From NCBI GenBank assembly GCA_937924775.1, contig CALDUT010000010.1:496001-560000 (forward strand): a stretch of 64,000 nucleotides of DNA, in the 5' to 3' direction. Numbering within the stretch: position 1 is the stretch's first letter; every line of letters starts with the position of its first letter. The notes below the pieces were generated by a model, which saw only the letters and a program-made list of their open reading frames with translations, had not been told where the DNA came from and ran no database searches. The DNA is from an uncultured Gemmata sp. (GTDB lineage Bacteria > Planctomycetota > Planctomycetia > Gemmatales > Gemmataceae). The position numbers and the translations under genes were made by a program. Shown here in pieces: positions 18,697 through 29,076 of the stretch.

Positions 18697-19914
18697 TCAT
18701 TGGCAAACACGCACGCGAACGATTTTCCGACCCAGGCGAACCACCAACCCATCGCTCACCGCTACAGTGGCTTTCACATCGGTCAGTTTGGTCCGCTCTG
18801 GGCCGTAGTTGAATGCTCCCTCCTCGATTTTCCGGCGTGCTTCGCTTTTACTGGAAGCCAGCTTGGTTTCCACGATCAAATCCACGGCAGCCAGCTGCCC
18901 GTGGATCAGTTTACTGGCTGAAATCATCACCTCGGGCATATCATCTGGGTCACCCTTCTCTTCAAACTGCTTGCGCCAATCGTCGAGGACATGGGCCGCG
19001 GCACTCTCTCCGTGGTAGAAGCGAACGATAGCCGCGGCCAGAGCCTTTTTGGCTTCGTTGGGCTTACCGCTCAAAAAAGTCGCGATTTGTTCATCGGAGA
19101 AGTCGGTGAGAAGCTCAAACCATTCTCGCATCAGGCTGTCGGGAATGCGCATTGTCTTGCCGAACATGTCTTTGGGCGGTTCGTTGAGGCCGATGTAGTT
19201 GTTGAGACTTTTGCCCATTTTCTTCTCGCCATCCAGGCCCCGCAGAATGGGCATGGTAAGGCAAATCTGTGGCTCTTGGCCGGCAGCTCGTTGCAAGTCG
19301 CGGCCAACTATGAGGTTATACAACTGCTCGGTACCGCCCAACTCGACATCGGCCCGAACCACCACGGAATCATGCCCCTGCATCAGCGGGTAGAGGCATT
19401 CATGCAGGTAAATCGGGGTGCCAGATCTGAGCCGTTTGGTGAAGTCATCACGCTCAAGCATTCGCTGGATGGTGGTGTGGGCTAATAGCCGCAGTATGTC
19501 GGCAAACCGGAAGGCATTGAACCAGTCTCCGTTGGGGCGAACTTCCGCCTTCGTAACATCAATGACCTTCGCAATTTGGGTCAAGTAGGTCTGGGCGTTG
19601 TGTTCAATTTGCTCCGGGGTCAGGCCCTGCCGGCTGACATCGCGGCCCGAAGGATCGCCCACCGCGGCTGTCGCGGTGCCAATGATGAGAACAGCCGTGT
19701 GGCCGAGTTCTTGGAATTGACGAAGCTTCCGCAAAGGCACGGTGTGCCCCAAGTGGACATCAAAGCCCGTCGGATCGATCCCATATTTGATCCGCAAGGG
19801 TTGACCGGTTGCGGCACTGCGTTCGAGTTTTTTCCGAAGTTCCTCACGCGTCTCGACTTGCGCCACACCGCGCAAAATGATCGTGAGCTGTTCGTCAACC
19901 GGTGGAAAGAGCAT
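18697..19914 (-). CDS. tyrS: Tyrosyl-tRNA synthetase
   Basis: KYGIDPTGFDVHLGHTVPLRKLRQFQELGHTAVLIIG, DGEKKMGKSLNNYIGL (KMSKS-like), C-terminal S4-like domain. Confidence 0.95.
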   Translation of the reverse strand: MLFPPVDEQLTIILRGVAQVETREELRKKLERSAATGQPLRIKYGIDPTGFDVHLGHTVPLRKLRQFQELGHTAVLIIGTATAAVGDPSGRDVSRQGLTPEQIEHNAQTYLTQIAKVIDVTKAEVRPNGDWFNAFRFADILRLLAHTTIQRMLERDDFTKRLRSGTPIYLHECLYPLMQGHDSVVVRADVELGGTEQLYNLIVGRDLQRAAGQEPQICLTMPILRGLDGEKKMGKSLNNYIGLNEPPKDMFGKTMRIPDSLMREWFELLTDFSDEQIATFLSGKPNEAKKALAAAIVRFYHGESAAAHVLDDWRKQFEEKGDPDDMPEVMISASKLIHGQLAAVDLIVETKLASSKSEARRKIEEGAFNYGPERTKLTDVKATVAVSDGLVVRLGRKIVRVRVCQ

Positions 19915-19942
19915 GGCAACCTCAAGGAACTATCATCATCAT

Positions 19943-20401
19943 TTAAGTGAAGAATTGGAACCGCCCGGTCGCTTCAAAGGCATTCTGGATGTGCCGGATC
20001 GTGGGTTGCCGGGCCGCGGGAGGCCAACGGATGGCTAACACATCGTAGCGGACGGTGATTCGGCCCAGTAATCCCCGGTGAGCCAGAAACCGCGTAGTGG
20101 CCGCTGTGATTTGCTGTTGTTTGCGGAAATCGACTGTGGCCGCGGTTTGGGTAAGCGCATCAGGATGGTCGCTGGAGGTCGAGCGAACTTCCACAACAAC
20201 CAGTGTTTCACCATCAAGGGCCAGGAGGTCGAGTTCACCCCAACGATCGGCCACATTGGTGGCCACAATGCGATAACCCAGCCGCCGCAGGAATTGAGCG
20301 GCGGCCCGTTCACTGCGTTGACCCAACCAGCGTCGCCACCACCGCCACGGGTAGAATCGCGGCAGTTCTGGGTCGCGGGTACTAGCATCGCGTGAGGCCA
20401 C
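19943..20401 (-). CDS. YraN/UPF0102 family endonuclease-like protein
   Basis: GQRSERAAAQFLRRLGYRIVATNVADRWGELDLLALDGETLVVVEVRS. Confidence 0.88.
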   Translation of the reverse strand: MASRDASTRDPELPRFYPWRWWRRWLGQRSERAAAQFLRRLGYRIVATNVADRWGELDLLALDGETLVVVEVRSTSSDHPDALTQTAATVDFRKQQQITAATTRFLAHRGLLGRITVRYDVLAIRWPPAARQPTIRHIQNAFEATGRFQFFT

Positions 20402-20404
20402 AGG

Positions 20405-20911
20405 TTACTTCTTCTTGGCGGCTTCCGCTTCCTTCCGAGCCCGTTTCTTGGCTGCCGATTTGCTTTCCCCACCGGCGGCCGTCGCCGCTGCTGCTGCCTC
20501 CTGAGCAGCTTTGGCGGCTGCCTCGGCCGCTTGCTTCAGTAGCAAGTCGATGTGAGCTTGCCGCTTAACATCGTCGCGAATCTTGGTGGCCTTGCCCACC
20601 CGGTCGCGGAGGTAGTACAGCTTGGCCCGGCGAACCATCCCAGCCTTCTTGACAACAATTTTGGCAATCCGTGGCGAATGAATGGGGAAAATCCGCTCCA
20701 CCCCTTCCCCTTGAACGATGCGGCGAACCGTCACCGTTTCCCGAACGCCGCCGTTGTGTCGAGCGATCACATCGCCTTCGAAGACCTGAATCCGCTCTTT
20801 GGCTCCGTCCAAAATTTTCTGGTGGACCTCAATTCGGTCGCCCACACGAAAATCCGGAAGGTCCGTTTTCAGTTGTGGTTGTTCAACCAATTGGATAAGT
20901 GGGGTTAACAT
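20405..20911 (-). CDS. rplS: 50S ribosomal protein L19 with Ala/Lys-rich C-terminal tail
   Basis: [62 protein letters not shown]. Confidence 0.95.
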   Translation of the reverse strand: MLTPLIQLVEQPQLKTDLPDFRVGDRIEVHQKILDGAKERIQVFEGDVIARHNGGVRETVTVRRIVQGEGVERIFPIHSPRIAKIVVKKAGMVRRAKLYYLRDRVGKATKIRDDVKRQAHIDLLLKQAAEAAAKAAQEAAAAATAAGGESKSAAKKRARKEAEAAKKK

Positions 20912-20976
20912 GGTTCACCTGGGATTCGCTCACTCTTGACATCGGAGGGAATGTTGAACTCTATTATTGATTTTTG

Positions 20977-21723
20977 TCAGCTCGCTGCTGGCGGCGAATC
21001 TTCTGGGGGCCGTTGGCTCGGCTCCTGGCCGGAGGTCGATTGGCTTCGGCAACGGCTGCGGAGTTCACTTTGTTCTTTCCGCCACTGCGCCACGGCCTGA
21101 TGATTGCCGCTCACGAGTACTTCGGGCACCGCCAAGCCGCGGTAGACCCGGGGTCGCGTGTATTGAGGGTATTCGAGCCGTCCGGGTTGGCTGTGGCTTT
21201 CGTCCACCGTACTCGCTTCTTCGCCCAATACTCCGGGAATCAGGCGAATAACACTATCAATGATTACCATCGCCGGGACTTCACCACCGTTACAGACGAA
21301 ATCGCCGATGGAGATTTCCCACGGGTTGAGCAATTGGCGGATGCGGTCGTCGAAGCCTTCGTAGCGTCCGCACACAAGTAGAAGCCGCGGCTGTTGAGCT
21401 AATCGCTCAACAATCCGCTGGGTCAGCCGCTCGCCCGCCGGGGTGAGCAGGATGATGCGCCCCGGCGGATCCGCCATAGCCTGGACAGCTTCGGCACAAT
21501 CCACCACCGGCTGCGGGGCGAGTATCATTCCCGGTCCGCCACCATAGGGCCGATCATCGACGCGGTGGTGCTTATTTTGAGTCCAATCGCGGATGTTCCA
21601 AGTGTGAACTTGCACCAATCCGGCCGTGATCGCATCTTCCAGAATGCTTTGCTGCAGGTAGCTGGTGAAGATGCCGGGGAACAGCGTCAGCACATCGAAG
21701 CGGATTGTGCGGGTCATGGCCAC
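20977..21723 (-). CDS. trmD: tRNA (guanine-N1)-methyltransferase
   Basis: FDVLTLFPGIFTSYLQQSILEDA, VDDRPYGGGPGMIL, LLVCGRYEGFDDRI, SIGDFVCNGGEVPAMVIIDSVIRLIPGVLG. Confidence 0.95.
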   Translation of the reverse strand: MAMTRTIRFDVLTLFPGIFTSYLQQSILEDAITAGLVQVHTWNIRDWTQNKHHRVDDRPYGGGPGMILAPQPVVDCAEAVQAMADPPGRIILLTPAGERLTQRIVERLAQQPRLLLVCGRYEGFDDRIRQLLNPWEISIGDFVCNGGEVPAMVIIDSVIRLIPGVLGEEASTVDESHSQPGRLEYPQYTRPRVYRGLAVPEVLVSGNHQAVAQWRKEQSELRSRCRSQSTSGQEPSQRPPEDSPPAAS

Positions 21724-21751
21724 AGGGTGTTGCTTCGGGCCGCTATACGCC

Positions 21752-22090
21752 CTAAGCCGTTGCTGCCGAAGACGTTGCGGCTTGTTGAGCCGTGGCTTCG
21801 GCGGCTTGGGCCGCTTGTTGGGCTTCGATCTCTTCCCACTTTTTCATGTACTTCTTGAAGATCGCTTCGCAGTGTTCTGAAGCTTTTGCCCCGACACTTT
21901 GCCAATATTTGATCCGCGACGGCCGCAGGGTTACCGACTTGTCCGCATCGGCAACGTGCGGGTCATAAGTTCCCAATTCTTCGATAACCTTGCCGTCACG
22001 CGGCTGGCGGCTGTCGATCGCGACAATTCGATAGAAGTGCCGGTGTGTCCGGCCCATTTGTTTCATCCGAATACGAACGGCCACGTCCAA
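21752..22090 (-). CDS. rpsP: 30S ribosomal protein S16 with Ala-rich tail
   Basis: VRIRMKQMGRTHRHFYRIVAIDSRQPRDGKVIEELGTYDPH. Confidence 0.94.
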   Translation of the reverse strand: MDVAVRIRMKQMGRTHRHFYRIVAIDSRQPRDGKVIEELGTYDPHVADADKSVTLRPSRIKYWQSVGAKASEHCEAIFKKYMKKWEEIEAQQAAQAAEATAQQAATSSAATA

Positions 22091-22245
22091 TTCTCCCCAA
22101 CACCAAAATTCCCAGAGAACAGATATGATAGCGAAGCGATGACCAACTGACTACCACCGCCTGAGGAGGGAGGGAAGTTTTTCGTACACCCGCCAGGAGG
22201 CGAAGACCAAGAAACGTTGCGCGTTATACCTGAGAATATCCTCGA

Positions 22246-23700
22246 TCAACGGCGTTTTTTCTTCTTTTTGCGCTCTTCGGCACGCTCTTTGGCACTTTTG
22301 CGGTGCCCGGTATCGCCCTTGAGTTTCAGCCCATCCATACCGCCGGGGAGAAAGGCGCCCATCTTCCCCAACCCGGTGACCATCTTCAACCGCTGCCAGA
22401 GGCTCATCTGGGCCATTTGCTTCATCAACACACGGACCTGCTCGAACTGCTTGAGGAACTGATTGACCTCGTGTGGTTCGACCCCCGCGCCTTTGGCAAT
22501 TCGACGGCGACGGGGGGTGTCGATGATGTCCGGATTGGCCCGCTCTTGCTTGGTCATGGAGTCGATCATGCCTTGGACGCGTTTGAGCGCCACTTCCGGG
22601 TCTTCCCCTTCCGGGATCATCTCCGCCATCCCGGGCATGCGGCTGATGAGATCTTTCATGCCCATTTGGGCGATCATGCTGAATTGTTTGCGGAAGTCGT
22701 CGAGTGTGAATTGGCCTTTCTGGATCGCCTCCTGCTGTTTGCGTAGCTCCTCTTCGGACATTTGCCGTTGGATCGACGCGATCTTCTCGACGACACCCAT
22801 CATGTCGCCCTGACCGAGAATACGACCGGCCATCCGCTCAGGCACAAATTCTTCAAGCTTTTCGACCTTTTCGCCCATCCCGATGAACTTGATGGGCACC
22901 CCGGTAACACCTTTGATCGAAAGCGCCGCCCCACCCCGGGCGTCGCCATCCAGTTTTGTGAGAATACAGGCGTTCAGTTCTAGAGCATCGTTGAAGGCTT
23001 TAGCGACATTCGCGGCCTCTTGGCCGATCATGGCATCGACCACCAGATACACCTCATCGGGTTTCACTAGTTTGTCGATGCGTTTCAATTCCTCCATCAA
23101 TTCCTGGTCGATTTGCAACCGGCCGGCAGTATCGAGAATGACGGCGTCGCACAGGGTGCGCTTGGCTTGAGCGACCGCATTGCGGCAGACATCGACCGGA
23201 TTGGTGGCTTCGCTATAAACCGGTACGCCGATCTGGTCCCCCAAAGTGCGCAACTGCTCCACGGCGCCGGGGCGTTGTAGGTCGGCGGCGGCCAGCAGAG
23301 GTTTGCGGCCTTGGCTTTTGAGATTGAGGGCCAATTTCGCCGCGGTGGTGGTTTTCCCAGACCCTTGCAGACCGCAGAGCATCAACACCACCGGGCGATC
23401 CGAACGCCGCGGGATGGTGTGATCGACCGGCCCCATCAAAGCGACAAGTTCTTCGTAGACATTTTTAATGATCTGTTCCGATGGATCGACCCGCGCCAGA
23501 ACGTCTTGGCCCAACGACTTGGCTTCCACCCGCGCGATGAAATCGTTGGCGACGTTGAAGTTGACATCCGCTTCCAAAAAAGCACGGCGAACCTCGCGGA
23601 GCCCTTCTTTGATGTTTTCCGCCGTTAAACGTCCGCGACCGCGGAGTTTCTTCAGCGCTTCACCCAACGATCGCGTGATCCCTTCAAACATAGATGGCAC
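22246..23700 (-). CDS. ffh: Signal recognition particle protein
   Basis: GLQGSGKTTTAAKLALNLKSQGRKPLLAAADLQRPGAVEQL, VILDTAGRLQID, TKLDGDARGGAALSI, Met-rich M domain. Confidence 0.96.
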   Translation of the reverse strand: MPSMFEGITRSLGEALKKLRGRGRLTAENIKEGLREVRRAFLEADVNFNVANDFIARVEAKSLGQDVLARVDPSEQIIKNVYEELVALMGPVDHTIPRRSDRPVVLMLCGLQGSGKTTTAAKLALNLKSQGRKPLLAAADLQRPGAVEQLRTLGDQIGVPVYSEATNPVDVCRNAVAQAKRTLCDAVILDTAGRLQIDQELMEELKRIDKLVKPDEVYLVVDAMIGQEAANVAKAFNDALELNACILTKLDGDARGGAALSIKGVTGVPIKFIGMGEKVEKLEEFVPERMAGRILGQGDMMGVVEKIASIQRQMSEEELRKQQEAIQKGQFTLDDFRKQFSMIAQMGMKDLISRMPGMAEMIPEGEDPEVALKRVQGMIDSMTKQERANPDIIDTPRRRRIAKGAGVEPHEVNQFLKQFEQVRVLMKQMAQMSLWQRLKMVTGLGKMGAFLPGGMDGLKLKGDTGHRKSAKERAEERKKKKKRR

Positions 23701-23943
23701 CTGAACGGAATTGGGACGTGCCGTCGCCTCGGGTATGCGTTTACTCTAAGACAATTACCAACCCGCTTCAACAGGACCCCGTGGCGCGTCCTTCTTGCCA
23801 ACGCGGGTCGTGCCGTGTCGGGAATGCCCCCCCGCATCGGTGTTTAGCCCGATGGCCGGTGCGAGTCGGGAGGTTATCCCGAACTGAGCAATAGTTATGC
23901 CCCGGCAGAATTTTTCACGCCTAAACTTATTTTAGGAGGCACC

Positions 23944-25323
23944 ATGCGTTGGTTGTGCAGTAGTATTGCTCTCGCTGCATGGGTGAGTATGGCTATCGCG
24001 GACGATTGGCCACAGTGGCTGGGTCCGCACCGCGACGGTGTCTGGCGGGAAGACGGTATCCTCGAGAAATTCCCTCCCGGCGGCCCAAAACTCTTGTGGA
24101 AGACGGAAATCGGCATCGGCTACGCAGGGCCAGCCGTTGCTCAGGGGAAAGTCTTTGTGACAGATTTCACAAAGGGTGAAAAAACCACGTTGCCCGCCAG
24201 TGGTTTTACCAAAGGTCGTTTTGCCGGTCACGAACGCGTGTTGTGCTTCGACGCCGCCACAGGTCGCGAGTTGTGGAAGGTCGGCTACCCGGTCGAGTAC
24301 ACCATGAGCTATCCGGCGGGTCCGCGCTGTACGCCCAGCGTCGATGGAGATCTGGTTTTCACGTTGGGGGCGATGGGCGATCTCAAAGCCCTCAACACTG
24401 CCGACGGGAGTGAAGTTTGGTCGAAAAACTTCATGACAAACTACGAGGCGGGGCTCCCCGTGTGGGGCTTCGCCGCTCACCCCTTGGTCGATGGCGACAA
24501 GCTCATCTGCCTTGTGGGCGGAAGTAATAACCGCCTCGTCGTCGCGTTCAACAAGAAAACAGGCCAGGAAATTTGGGCGGCCGAAAGCTGTGCGGGTGAT
24601 TTTGGATATTGCCCACCGATGATTTATGCCTTTGGCGGGAAGCGCCAGCTGATCATTTGGCATACCCGGGCCATCCTGGGCCTCGAACCCGAAACCGGCA
24701 AACGCCTGTGGAAGGTCGATTTCGATGTTCGCTCGGCACTCACCGCCCCCACTCCGCGGCAAGTGGGTACCGATCAACTGTTTGTCACCTCGTTTTACAA
24801 CGGTTCGATGTTGCTGAAAGTTTCCGCGGACAAAGCCGAGGTGGTCTGGAAAAGCCAGGCCCGCGGCGAGCGGCCCACGCAAACGACCGATCTCAGCTCG
24901 ATCATGCCAACCCCGGTGGTTCGTGATAACTACATCTACGGCATTTGCAGCTACGGACAACTTCGCTGTATTGAAGCCGCCACTGGCAAGCGTATTTGGG
25001 AGACGATGCAAGCCACGCGCGGCGCTCGCACCGATCCCAAAGTGGCCGCGGAAGACACCCCCGCTGAAAGCGAACGCTGGAGCAACGCCTTCCTCATCCC
25101 CCACGGCGACCGCTATTTCCTATTCAACGAACAGGGGGATCTGATCATCGCGGAACTAAGCCCGGAGGGTTACAAAGAAATCGACCGGGCCACCATCATC
25201 GAACCCACCAACACCATGGCTGGCCGCGGCCGACGGGTAGTGTGGATGCACCCGGCCTTCGCCAACCGGTGCATCTTCGTTCGTAACGATAAAGAGCTGA
25301 AATGCTTCAGTCTGGCGAGGTGA
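23944..25323 (+). CDS. PQQ-binding-like beta-propeller secreted protein
   Basis: Signal peptide; DDWPQWLGPHRDGVWREDGILEKFPPGGPKLLWKTEIG; repeated TGRELWKV and TGQEIWAAE blades. Confidence 0.85.
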   Translation: MRWLCSSIALAAWVSMAIADDWPQWLGPHRDGVWREDGILEKFPPGGPKLLWKTEIGIGYAGPAVAQGKVFVTDFTKGEKTTLPASGFTKGRFAGHERVLCFDAATGRELWKVGYPVEYTMSYPAGPRCTPSVDGDLVFTLGAMGDLKALNTADGSEVWSKNFMTNYEAGLPVWGFAAHPLVDGDKLICLVGGSNNRLVVAFNKKTGQEIWAAESCAGDFGYCPPMIYAFGGKRQLIIWHTRAILGLEPETGKRLWKVDFDVRSALTAPTPRQVGTDQLFVTSFYNGSMLLKVSADKAEVVWKSQARGERPTQTTDLSSIMPTPVVRDNYIYGICSYGQLRCIEAATGKRIWETMQATRGARTDPKVAAEDTPAESERWSNAFLIPHGDRYFLFNEQGDLIIAELSPEGYKEIDRATIIEPTNTMAGRGRRVVWMHPAFANRCIFVRNDKELKCFSLAR

Positions 25324-25407
25324 TTCCAATAGAGTGATCAGATTTTGGACAGATAGCCAGTAGAAACATAAGTTCGCATTGGAGAGTCGGTTGCGCCCAC
25401 GCTACAG

Positions 25408-25440
25408 GAATTCTGGTCGCTAGCGACCAGAATTCTTTTC
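25408..25440 (+). terminator. Rho-independent terminator-like perfect palindrome followed by TTTTC
   Basis: GAATTCTGGTCGCTAGCGACCAGAATTC (28-nt perfect palindrome) followed by TTTT, in the convergent gap between 23944-25323 (+) and pilT (-). Confidence 0.65.
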
Positions 25441-25476
25441 TGGACGAAAATTTTTGCTCTTGGCGAAAAAATAGAC

Positions 25477-26724
25477 CTAAACCAGACCGCTGGCCGCGAC
25501 TTTGATCCCCTTGAGCGCCATGCGTAGTTGCTCGGGATTGGGGGAAAACTCCAACGCGGTGGCTTTGTCGATCCGTTGGAGTTCGACGAGTTGCCGGAGA
25601 TTCTCGTTAAAGTCCACCATACCTTCGTTGTAGTTAGCTCGGATGGCATCGAGCAGTTTTGAGTCTTCGCCTTTGAGAATCAGTTCGCGAATCCGCGGGT
25701 TGACGATCATGATTTCGTTGGTTGGCACCCGGGAGACACCTGGAATGATCGACGGCAGCAGCTTCTGAGCTACTACTGCTTTCAGGTTGAACGACAGGGA
25801 TTGCCGCACGGCCCCGTGCTGACTGGGTGGGAACAGGCCCAAAATGCGGTCGATGGTGTTATAGGCATTCGAGGCGTGAATCGTCCCGAACACAACGTGA
25901 CCGGTTTCCGAGGCATGAACCGCGGCTTCGAACGTCTCTGAGTCGCGTAACTCGCCAACAAGGATGATGTCGGGATCTTCCCGGACCGCGTGTTTGAGCC
26001 CGGTGTGCCAATCGCACACATCGAGGTAGATTTCCCGCTGATTCACCACACTCATTTTGTCGGTGAAGACGAATTCGATGGGGTCTTCGAGCGTGAGAAT
26101 GTGCAAGGGTTCGTTCTGGTTGATGTAGTCGAGCATCGCGGCGATGGTGGTGGATTTGCCTGAGCCAGTCACCCCGGCGAGCAATACCATCCCCATCTCG
26201 TAATGGCAGAGCTTTTCAATCTGCGGCGGCAGATAAAGCTTCTCGAACGAGGGAATGGTTTGATTCACCAATCGGGCCACCAACGCCAATTGACCGCGTT
26301 GTTTCATCAGGTTGACGCGGAAGCGGGCCTCGCCATTGCCGACGACGTGAGCAAAGTCGGCCCCGCCAGTGTCTTCAAATACCTTTTTGTCCTTTTCCCG
26401 CATGATGGGGAAGATGAGTTTTTCCAACGTTTCTTGCGTCAGAATGGGTGTGTTCATTTTCTGAATCACCCCACGCAGCCGCATCATCCCCGGCAAGCCG
26501 GCTTTCAGGTGCAAGTCCGAGCCTTTGTGCAGCATCACGGTTCGGAACAATTGGTTAACGGGTGGTTCCCCCGGGGGCAGCGGGGCCACTTTCAGGCCTG
26601 GTTCGGGCGAGTTGATCGGAATCGGCGGAGCATGGGCCGATGCCGGAGCCGGAGCCGGGGGTGGAGGTGGTGACGTTGGAGGCATAAGAACTGTTCCTAG
26701 TGACGAGGAAAAGACCCAGAACAA
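25477..26724 (-). CDS. pilT: PilT-type twitching motility ATPase
   Basis: LLAGVTGSGKSTTIAAMLDYIN, ILTLEDPIEFVF, REDPDIILVGELRDSETFEAAVHASETGHVVFGTIHA. A Pro-rich N-terminus may start at 26685. Confidence 0.92.
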   Translation of the reverse strand: MFWVFSSSLGTVLMPPTSPPPPPAPAPASAHAPPIPINSPEPGLKVAPLPPGEPPVNQLFRTVMLHKGSDLHLKAGLPGMMRLRGVIQKMNTPILTQETLEKLIFPIMREKDKKVFEDTGGADFAHVVGNGEARFRVNLMKQRGQLALVARLVNQTIPSFEKLYLPPQIEKLCHYEMGMVLLAGVTGSGKSTTIAAMLDYINQNEPLHILTLEDPIEFVFTDKMSVVNQREIYLDVCDWHTGLKHAVREDPDIILVGELRDSETFEAAVHASETGHVVFGTIHASNAYNTIDRILGLFPPSQHGAVRQSLSFNLKAVVAQKLLPSIIPGVSRVPTNEIMIVNPRIRELILKGEDSKLLDAIRANYNEGMVDFNENLRQLVELQRIDKATALEFSPNPEQLRMALKGIKVAASGLV

Positions 26725-26804
26725 GACAATATCGTTCCGACGACGTTCAACACGAGCCGCACGGATTTCCCCTCGGATGGCCGATACGTTCGGCGTTTCT
26801 GAGT

Positions 26805-27614
26805 TTACACCAAACGTACCGGTATGGCGCGTGCAGCGAGATACGCTTTCGTTTCCGCAATCGTATATTCGTTATAGTGAAAGATACTGGCCGCGAGTGC
26901 GGCATCAGCTCCCGCGGCGAAGGCTTGCCGGAGATGCTCGGGGTGTCCGGCCCCGCCGCTGGCGACCACCGGCACGCTCACGGCTCGGCTCACGGCTTCG
27001 AGCATGGGCAGATCGTAGCCGTTTTTGGTACCGTCGGCATCCATGGACGTGAGAACGATTTCCCCGGCCCCCAATTCCGCGACCTGGCGGGCCCACGCCA
27101 CCGCTTCCAGACCCGTCGGAAGGCGCCCTCCATGGATGTGGACTTCCCACCACTCCTCATTGCCCCCACGCGATGTGTCGTGCCCCGGGCCGGGCCGCTT
27201 CACGCGTCGGGGATCAATGTTGACCACGGTGGCACAAGACCCAAAGCGGCGGCTGACTTGTTCAATCAATTCCGGGGTTTTGACGGCGGCCGAGTTGAGA
27301 CTGACTTTCTCCGCACCGGCTTGAATCAATTGCGTGGCGTCGTCCAGAGAACGAATACCCCCACCGACGGTGAACGGCATAAAAATCGCCTCGGCGACAC
27401 GCCGAACCATCTCGAGCATGATCGCCCGGCCTTCATGACTAGCCGAAATGTCGAGAAAAACAAGTTCGTCGGCCCCCTGCTCATCGTAGCGGCGGGCCAC
27501 CTCGACCGGATCACCCGCATCACGCAGGCCGACAAAGTTCGTGCCTTTCACCACGCGTCCGCGGTCCACATCCAAACACGGTATGATTCGCTTGGTGAGC
27601 ATCGTGATTTGCAT
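26805..27614 (-). CDS. hisF: Imidazole glycerol phosphate synthase cyclase subunit
   Basis: [79 protein letters not shown]. Confidence 0.96.
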   Translation of the reverse strand: MQITMLTKRIIPCLDVDRGRVVKGTNFVGLRDAGDPVEVARRYDEQGADELVFLDISASHEGRAIMLEMVRRVAEAIFMPFTVGGGIRSLDDATQLIQAGAEKVSLNSAAVKTPELIEQVSRRFGSCATVVNIDPRRVKRPGPGHDTSRGGNEEWWEVHIHGGRLPTGLEAVAWARQVAELGAGEIVLTSMDADGTKNGYDLPMLEAVSRAVSVPVVASGGAGHPEHLRQAFAAGADAALAASIFHYNEYTIAETKAYLAARAIPVRLV

Positions 27615-27733
27615 CTGATCGGTATTTCAACACTTCTGAATAGTAGCGGACAACAGAAATGAAGGCAACAGCTCCCCCCGACTTCGAAGCCTGTCGCGGG
27701 AACCGTCGAATGCTGGTCGGTGGTCGTCACCGA

Positions 27734-28321
27734 TCACTTTTTCGGTATCAGGCGATGGGGATAATTCCGCAAATAGCCGGCAATGTGCTCGTGCAGGTCT
27801 TCTGGTGCGAAACCGTAGAGTTCCATCTCGTCGATGGCGCGATCGGCCGGCCAGCCTTGGAAGTACATACGGTAGATCGCACACAGGGTTCCGGTGCGGT
27901 GAATACCCGCGAAGCAATGCACCAGCACCGGATGATTCTGAGAATCGGCCAATAATTCAACGAAACGCGTCACATTCTGTTGTGCCGGGATTTCCCCTTT
28001 CTCATTTTCGCCCCAAACTCGGGGTTCAAGACGCACAAATTGCACCCCCCGCTCGTGACAAAAGGCCTCTTCCCACGCATCGGGGGGAGGGTTTCCAGGC
28101 TGTCGCGAACCCCGCAGTGAGATCACGGTGCGAATGTTCTTCTCCCGCAGAATACGATCGAGTCCTTCGGGCGTTAACTGCCCACTGCGGTACAGTATGC
28201 CGTCCTCAACCACCCGAAAATTCCGCCGGTGGGTTTGCTGATGGGAGGAATACACCAAAGGGGCTGCGACGATCAAAGCCATCACCACCGTGGCCAAGCA
28301 TACTTGCCATCGCGTCGGCAT
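27734..28321 (-). CDS. Secreted or membrane-anchored dual-specificity/tyrosine phosphatase-like protein
   Basis: VLVHCFAGIHRTGTLCAIYR matches the HCxxGxxR(T) catalytic loop; N-terminal hydrophobic segment. Confidence 0.82.
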   Translation of the reverse strand: MPTRWQVCLATVVMALIVAAPLVYSSHQQTHRRNFRVVEDGILYRSGQLTPEGLDRILREKNIRTVISLRGSRQPGNPPPDAWEEAFCHERGVQFVRLEPRVWGENEKGEIPAQQNVTRFVELLADSQNHPVLVHCFAGIHRTGTLCAIYRMYFQGWPADRAIDEMELYGFAPEDLHEHIAGYLRNYPHRLIPKK

Positions 28322-28498
28322 GAACTTCTCCTGGAAAAACCCGCCGACACCTTACCGCGTTCGGCCCTGATGGAGGAAGACCGATCCCGTTTTCGTCCAT
28401 AAGATATTGACAAGAAAGAACTTATAGACGATATACGCATACCGTAAGCTTCACGGCTCGGGGTGCAAGTTTCTTATCTTGTGCCCTTCGCCGCCGTG

Positions 28499-28981
28499 TT
28501 AATGTTCTGCGGCCTGCTCCCGCAACTCCAATACTGCTTTCCGGAAAGGACGCAACGTGCCAATGTCCGTGAGCCGCGGACCTTCCGCCCGGTAGTTCCA
28601 ACTGATCGGATACCCCCGCGAAGGATCGTTGGAAGGAGCTAAGAACACCCGGCTTAACCGCTGCCGAAAACCGCCAAAATCGGTCCCGTAGGTTCCTGTT
28701 TGCAGAGGACCGGTTGCCGACATCGGACCGCGGGCCAGCAAAGGATTATTCTTCAACGACCCCCCACCGACATAGCCGCCCAACTCATTACGCATTAGAC
28801 TGGGCGCCGCTAAGCGGTTGACCGACAGCGGATAACCAGCCCGTTGCATGGTATGGTCAACCGGTTTCCGCGGTTGTGGCGTGCGCATCGCCCAACGTTC
28901 CAGAAAAGTGAATTCACCCGCCCGTACTGACGGTGAAAGAAGTATGAGAAGGCCAACGGAAATCAGAAAATACCGGCGCAT
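28499..28981 (-). CDS. Hypothetical secreted protein
   Basis: MRRYFLISVGLLILLSPSVRAGEF signal peptide; start chosen at 28981 inside ORF 28499-29020. Confidence 0.5.
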   Translation of the reverse strand: MRRYFLISVGLLILLSPSVRAGEFTFLERWAMRTPQPRKPVDHTMQRAGYPLSVNRLAAPSLMRNELGGYVGGGSLKNNPLLARGPMSATGPLQTGTYGTDFGGFRQRLSRVFLAPSNDPSRGYPISWNYRAEGPRLTDIGTLRPFRKAVLELREQAAEH

Positions 28982-29076
28982 CGGCGAGCGAGCCTTTATC
29001 CCAGAAGATCGCAGCCGCACGGTCGGGTGAACGCTCCCGACCCGTGTTCGCGTGCTTCACTGGTTTATCGGCTCGA

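Noticed and set aside
23932-25104. 390-aa minus-strand ORF
   Set aside because: Fully antisense to the PQQ-propeller gene, which has clear blade motifs and a signal peptide; typical GC-rich shadow ORF.
26700-27662. 320-aa plus-strand ORF
   Set aside because: Antisense to hisF, which is unambiguous.
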